Source of the DNA: Planctomycetia bacterium
Lineage (GTDB): Bacteria > Planctomycetota > Planctomycetia > Pirellulales > Thermoguttaceae
Reading direction: 5' to 3'
NCBI GenBank assembly: GCA_030527105.1
Contig: JAUNBK010000022.1
Coordinates: forward strand, 1-45,790
Length of the DNA stretch: 45,790 nucleotides
Shown: piece by piece, positions 42,270 through 45,790 of the stretch
How positions within the stretch are numbered: the first letter of the stretch is position 1
How the letters are laid out: the number at the start of each line of letters is the position of its first letter
Made by a program: the position numbers and the translations under genes
Notes under the pieces: generated by a model
What the model was told of the DNA's origin: nothing
The model's input: only the letters and a program-made list of their open reading frames with translations
The model's database searches: none

Positions 42270-44360
42270 ATGATGAGAAAAAAACTCTGCCCTACCCTGC
42301 TCCTTCTGCTGCCGTTATTCCAATGCTGCATGTGCTGGAGCGCGAGCGTCCGTGCCGCTGATTTTATGGTTTCGCCCGTGAGTGACCTGAAGACGTTCGA
42401 CGACGCGCTCAATGCGGTGCGTGAATTCCGAAAAACTCACCCAAATTACGACCAACCCGTACGAGTCTCCTTCTCGCCGGGGGTTTATTTTATCGAACGC
42501 ACTATCGTCTTGGACGATTCCATCTCGGGCACGAAACTTTCGCCCACAATTTTTCAAAGTTCCAACGGCGGGGAAGTCGTTTTCTCTGGCGGCGTCCTTC
42601 TCAAAAATTGGAGCGTGAACGAAAAAGGGTGGTGGGAAATCACCCTCGCGAAAAAAGATTTCCAAACTGACAATTCAAAATATCGCTCGGGAGATTCCAC
42701 CGTTCCTGAGAATAGTGGTTTCGGTTCGAACGACAACCCATTCACGCAGCTTTTCGTGAACGACCAGCGTCGTTTTCGCCCGCGCCTCCCAAAGAAGGGG
42801 TATTTTCACATTGCGGAGACGCTCCCACCGACCGATTTTGTGGAGGGCGGCGAGAAAAAACGAGACAATCGCTTCCGCTTCGGAGAGACCAATGGCAAAA
42901 ACGACATTCCCTCGACTCTCCAAAACGCGCACCAGGTCGAGGTTCTAACGACGCATCATTGGAACGCGTCGCGACTCCCAATTGCGAAAATCGACGCCGA
43001 GAATCGAATCCTCGAAATGAAGGGGCGCGTGACCAGTTCCGCATATTGGGCGTCGTTCATGAAAGACCATTGCTACCTGCTCGACAACGTTGGCGACGCT
43101 TTGAGCGACCCCGGGGAGTGGTATTTTGACGACTCACGTGGCACGCTCACCTACATCCCACGAGAGGGCGAAACGCAGCAAAACACCACGATTATCGTTC
43201 CGCGCGTCCAATTTCTCCTTACGCTCCAAAATGCGCGCCACGTACAGCTTCAGGGACTCACTTTCGCCCACGGCGCTTGGAGCTTCCCAGAGTTCGGAAT
43301 GCACCACGCGCAGGCAGAGAGCGGTTTGTACGCAAATGTGAATCTCCAGAACGCGCAAGATTGCACCTTCGAAAATTGCTGCATTCGACACTGCGGCGCC
43401 TATGCGCTCAAAATCGACGCTCAGAGTGCGCGCAACACTTTCGATCGTTGCGACGTGTTCGATATCGGTGGCGGTGGAATTTTTGTCTGCGGAAATCACA
43501 ATAAAATCATCGAGTCGACTTTCGCGCACTTGGGGCGCATTCACCCAGCAGGCATTGGCGTCTTCATTCAGCGCGCGTCGCACAACACCGTGCAGAATTG
43601 CGACGTGTACGACCTCTACTACTCGTCCGTCTCGATCGGCTGGTCGTGGGGATATCAACCCTCGAGCGCCAATCATAATGTCGTGGCGTGGAACCATTTT
43701 CACACGATCGGACAAGGTTTGCTCTCCGACATGGGAGCCGTGTATACACTCGGAATCTCTCCCGGAACGCGCGTCGAGTACAATCGAATCCACGATGTGG
43801 AGTCTTTCGGCTACGGTGGCTGGGGACTTTATACCGACGAGGGTTCCACCGGAATCGTCATGCGTGGGAATATCGTTTATCGAACCAAGAGCGCGTCGTT
43901 TCATCAACATTATGGGAAAGAGAACGTGATTGAGAACAATATTTTCGTGAATGCGCGCGAAAATCAGCTTCAAAGGACGCGGACCGAGGAGCACACTAGC
44001 TTTTTCCTTCGCAAAAACATCATCTATTTCACGAGCGACCAACCCATTTTTGGCAGCAATTGGCGCGACGACAACTTCGTGTGCGACTATAATCTCTATT
44101 ATAATCCACACAAATCGGTGGAATTTCCCACCGAGGGGAAAAATTGGCGCGAAGAGCGCGGGTTCGACGTCCATTCTATCGTGAACGAAGATCCGCTTTT
44201 TGTCGACCTCTCCAACGACGATTTTCGTTTGAAGCCGGAGTCGCCCGCATGGAAATTAGGCTTTGAAGCGATTCCGGACAAAACGATGGGGCGCACCTCA
44301 CCAAGTCGTGTGTCGCGATATCCCGCTGTGCCGTCTGCGTATTCAAACCCGAAGGAGTAA
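42270..44360 (+). CDS. Secreted right-handed parallel beta-helix protein (glycosidase-like)
   Basis: 696 aa; the start is one of two adjacent ATGs (42270, 42273) right after a MITE-like element, without a clear ribosome binding site. A signal peptide (about 1-30) leads into FMVSPVSDLKTFDDALNAVREF, the entry typical of large planctomycete beta-helix enzymes. The central part shows coil repeats with Asn/Cys ladders (NAQDCTFENCCIRHCGAYAL, HNKIIESTFAHLG, HNTVQNCDVYDLYYSSVSIG). This resembles GH141-like proteins, whose known members act on fucosides or xylan; pectate-lyase-type folds are similar. Substrate unproven. It ends in a perfect 10-bp hairpin region. Confidence 0.88.
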   Translation: MMRKKLCPTLLLLLPLFQCCMCWSASVRAADFMVSPVSDLKTFDDALNAVREFRKTHPNYDQPVRVSFSPGVYFIERTIVLDDSISGTKLSPTIFQSSNGGEVVFSGGVLLKNWSVNEKGWWEITLAKKDFQTDNSKYRSGDSTVPENSGFGSNDNPFTQLFVNDQRRFRPRLPKKGYFHIAETLPPTDFVEGGEKKRDNRFRFGETNGKNDIPSTLQNAHQVEVLTTHHWNASRLPIAKIDAENRILEMKGRVTSSAYWASFMKDHCYLLDNVGDALSDPGEWYFDDSRGTLTYIPREGETQQNTTIIVPRVQFLLTLQNARHVQLQGLTFAHGAWSFPEFGMHHAQAESGLYANVNLQNAQDCTFENCCIRHCGAYALKIDAQSARNTFDRCDVFDIGGGGIFVCGNHNKIIESTFAHLGRIHPAGIGVFIQRASHNTVQNCDVYDLYYSSVSIGWSWGYQPSSANHNVVAWNHFHTIGQGLLSDMGAVYTLGISPGTRVEYNRIHDVESFGYGGWGLYTDEGSTGIVMRGNIVYRTKSASFHQHYGKENVIENNIFVNARENQLQRTRTEEHTSFFLRKNIIYFTSDQPIFGSNWRDDNFVCDYNLYYNPHKSVEFPTEGKNWREERGFDVHSIVNEDPLFVDLSNDDFRLKPESPAWKLGFEAIPDKTMGRTSPSRVSRYPAVPSAYSNPKE

Positions 44361-44384
44361 GCGCACCTCCCCAAGGCGAAAAAA

Positions 44385-44420
44385 GAGCGCCGCGCGACGA
44401 ATTGCCGGATCGCGGCGCTC
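44385..44420 (+). terminator. Strong GC-rich hairpin after the beta-helix gene
   Basis: GAGCGCCGCG (44385-44394) pairs perfectly with CGCGGCGCTC (44411-44420), 24 nt after the stop. No T-run follows. Confidence 0.55.
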
Positions 44421-44456
44421 GACAGACGAGAAATGGATTTTTGTAAGGAACTTTGC

Positions 44457-45471
44457 ATGGCAACCCAAAAAGCGGGACGAAACAAGACGATTAACACTTC
44501 GATGAGCGCGGGAGCTGCCTACTACGAGCGATGCGTTTCCGTAGAAAGCACGATATCGGATATCGCTGATGTTCTACGATATTTGGCGACACGTTTCGCG
44601 TTTGTTCTTTGCTCCCCGCCAAGAGTGTTGATTTAATCATTGCCGACCCACCTTATAATTTGACAAAATCATTCAACGGCACAAAATTTTCCAAGAAAAA
44701 AATTCCACCTATGAGGAATACACGCACAAATGGCTGAGCGCGGTGCAACCGTTGATCAAAGAAACCGGCTCAATATACGTCTGTTGCGATTGGGAAACTA
44801 GCCTCATTATCGGCAGGCTCTTGAGTGAGTATTTTCGCGTACGAAACCGCATTACGTGGCAACGAGAAAAGGGACGCGGAGCAAAAGCGAACTGGAAAAA
44901 CGGCATGGAAGATATTTGGTTTGCAACGATCGGCGACGAATACACGTTCCATCTTGATGCCGTGAAAATGCGGAAGAGGGTTATTGCCCCATACCGACAC
45001 GAAGGAAAGCCCAAAGATTGGAGTGCAACAGCTGACGGAAATTATCGAGACACTTGCCCCTCCAATTTTTGGGACGATATCACGATTCCCTTTTGGTCCA
45101 TGGCGGAGAACACAGCACACCCCACGCAAAAGCCTGAGAAACTGATCGCCAAAATCATGCTTGCCTCTTCTTCAGAGGGTGACGTCGTTTTCGACCCCTT
45201 TTTAGGTTCTGGCACAACGAGTGTCGTTGCGAAAAAACTGCATCGACATTATTTTGGGATCGAGATTGAGCCACAGTATTGCGTTTGGGCGGAACAACGA
45301 CTTGCCATGGCAGACGAGAATGCTGAAATTCAAGGCTATTCAGGGAAAATATTCTGGGAGAGAAACTCATTGCCTGAACAAAAATCGGGGGAAAAAATAA
45401 AAAATTCACCAGTCGCGCGAAACCCACAAGGGACTCGTGATGCAATGCAATCTATACTACTTCTCCAATAA
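44457..45471 (+). pseudogene. Beta-class N6-adenine DNA methyltransferase, frameshifted
   Basis: AAGGA and the ATG at 44457 begin a frame reading KAGRNKTINTSM...ISDIADVL. From about 44570 homology continues in another frame (FGDTFRVCS, then SVDLIIADPPYNLTKSFNG, catalytic motif DPPY), and at a run of seven A residues near 44695-44702 it moves to the third frame (TYEEYTHKWLSAVQPLIKET) and runs to 45471. Later blocks are TWQREKGRGAKANWKNGMED, HPTQKPEKLIAKI and DPFLGSGTTSVVAKKL (SAM site). Motif order DPPY before FxGxG is that of beta-class enzymes. Each shift needs one added base. No restriction endonuclease gene is adjacent. It could be a dead gene, a phase-variable one, or two sequencing errors. 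Confidence 0.82.
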
Positions 45472-45545
45472 AATTCCCGCAAAAGTCACACGGACTGTTT
45501 GACGATAAGGTCAGTATGCCACACTTTGCAAATGGAGTCAAGGTC
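45453..45545 (-). repeat. Degenerate MITE-like terminus, copy L
   Basis: TATACTACTTCTCC followed by AATAAAATTCCCGC resembles both ends of the element family. After about 30 inserted bases comes TATGCCACACTTTGCAAATGG, matching the next block of the consensus. It overlaps the end of the methyltransferase relic and lies ahead of the IS630-like fragment. Confidence 0.55.
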
Positions 45546-45777
45546 GAAAGATGGAAAATTATCGATTGTAGGAATGAAATTGAAAGAATTGCGCAACGCG
45601 CACAAAAAAGCGAAGGAAAAATGGTTGGCGGACAAAATCAAAGCCGTTTTTCTGGTCGGGACTGGTCGGACTATCGACGGCGGGGCGGGGGTTCTGATGA
45701 TGGACGAAAAAACCGTCCGCAGCGATTTTCAAACGTGGGAATCAGGAGGTGTTGATGCCTTAAAACAAAGGCTGTAG
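45499..45777 (+). pseudogene. IS630-like transposase N-terminal HTH fragment
   Basis: About 92 codons (start uncertain; ATGs at 45531 and 45574 are alternatives). The segment KWLADKIKAVFLVGTGRTID, GAGVLMMDEKTVRSDFQTW and ESGGVDALKQRL matches the helix-turn-helix region that opens IS630/Tc1-type transposases (consensus-like pattern: RIKAILLLATGWS...LLLDEETVR...YEEGGLEGL). A stop at 45775 cuts it before any DDE catalytic residue, and the window ends shortly afterwards, so whether a second frame continues cannot be seen. IS630 elements insert at TA dinucleotides, consistent with the TA ends of the dispersed small elements. Confidence 0.65.
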
Positions 45778-45790
45778 CGCGATCGCGTGA

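Noticed and set aside
2995..45545. Possibility that the regular ~110-bp repeats are a CRISPR array
   Set aside because: Copies are single or in inverted pairs, separated by kilobases and genes, in both orientations, without spacers or cas genes.

Overview
The window looks like the chromosome of a bacterium of the planctomycete group. The lineage call rests on family content: two secreted 3-keto-disaccharide-hydrolase-like (DUF1080) proteins, a caspase-like/FGE fusion, a membrane-anchored WD40 protein, paired TadE-like pilins, a large beta-helix protein, a PEP-CTERM subtilase, Tat-targeted PHP and aldo-keto reductase enzymes, and several small proteins that resemble planctomycete-only families. 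No rRNA or taxonomic marker search could be run, so this is inference.

Layout. 1-2640: 3' part of a caspase-like/transmembrane/FGE gene, a ~480-bp AT-rich repeat and a small conserved gene. 2640-7640: a decayed IS5-type transposase, a small palindromic repeat, then a tight three-gene operon of secreted proteins of unknown function. 7690-11975: a secreted acidic protein and a YqhD-type aldehyde reductase, divergent from a CPBP membrane protease across overlapping promoters. 11976-15470 (minus strand): sugar transporter, ribokinase and a Tat-secreted PHP hydrolase. 15590-20390 (minus): a hypothetical gene, a WD40 membrane protein, recA and apt. 20750-26800 (plus): a small membrane protein, two TadE-like proteins, rpsO-pnp with an intercistronic hairpin, and umuC. 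26998-31210: DUF1080 protein, second copy of the ~480-bp repeat, ahpC and an AhpF-like reductase with permuted domains. 31272-35691 (minus): Tat aldo-keto reductase and two membrane/secreted proteins. 36149-38930: an initiator-like tRNA-Met, a SIS-domain sugar-phosphate isomerase, and a methyltransferase preceded by a tiny membrane protein. 39102-44360: PEP-CTERM subtilase, second DUF1080 protein, beta-helix protein. 44457-45790: a frameshifted adenine DNA methyltransferase and an IS630-like transposase fragment.

The most distinctive signal is a family of about thirteen ~105-110-bp intergenic elements on both strands. They have imperfect terminal inverted repeats that begin and end in TATA, plus a conserved internal hairpin, so they look like MITEs. 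Many lie within about 30 bases of a start codon and must be part of the transcribed leader. A degenerate copy at 45453 carries a terminus that matches both ends of the family and directly precedes an IS630-like transposase fragment, which suggests the parent element. A second, unrelated ~480-bp repeat is present as two inverted copies 26 kb apart, each with the same 11-bp inverted pair at the same spacing.

Housekeeping (recA, apt, rpsO, pnp, tRNA), oxidative defence (ahpC plus permuted AhpF, YqhD), sugar use (transporter, rbsK, DUF1080, beta-helix) and envelope functions (TadE, PEP-CTERM protease, methyltransferase) are interleaved. Apart from the two methyltransferase frameshifts and the transposase relics, the genes appear intact.
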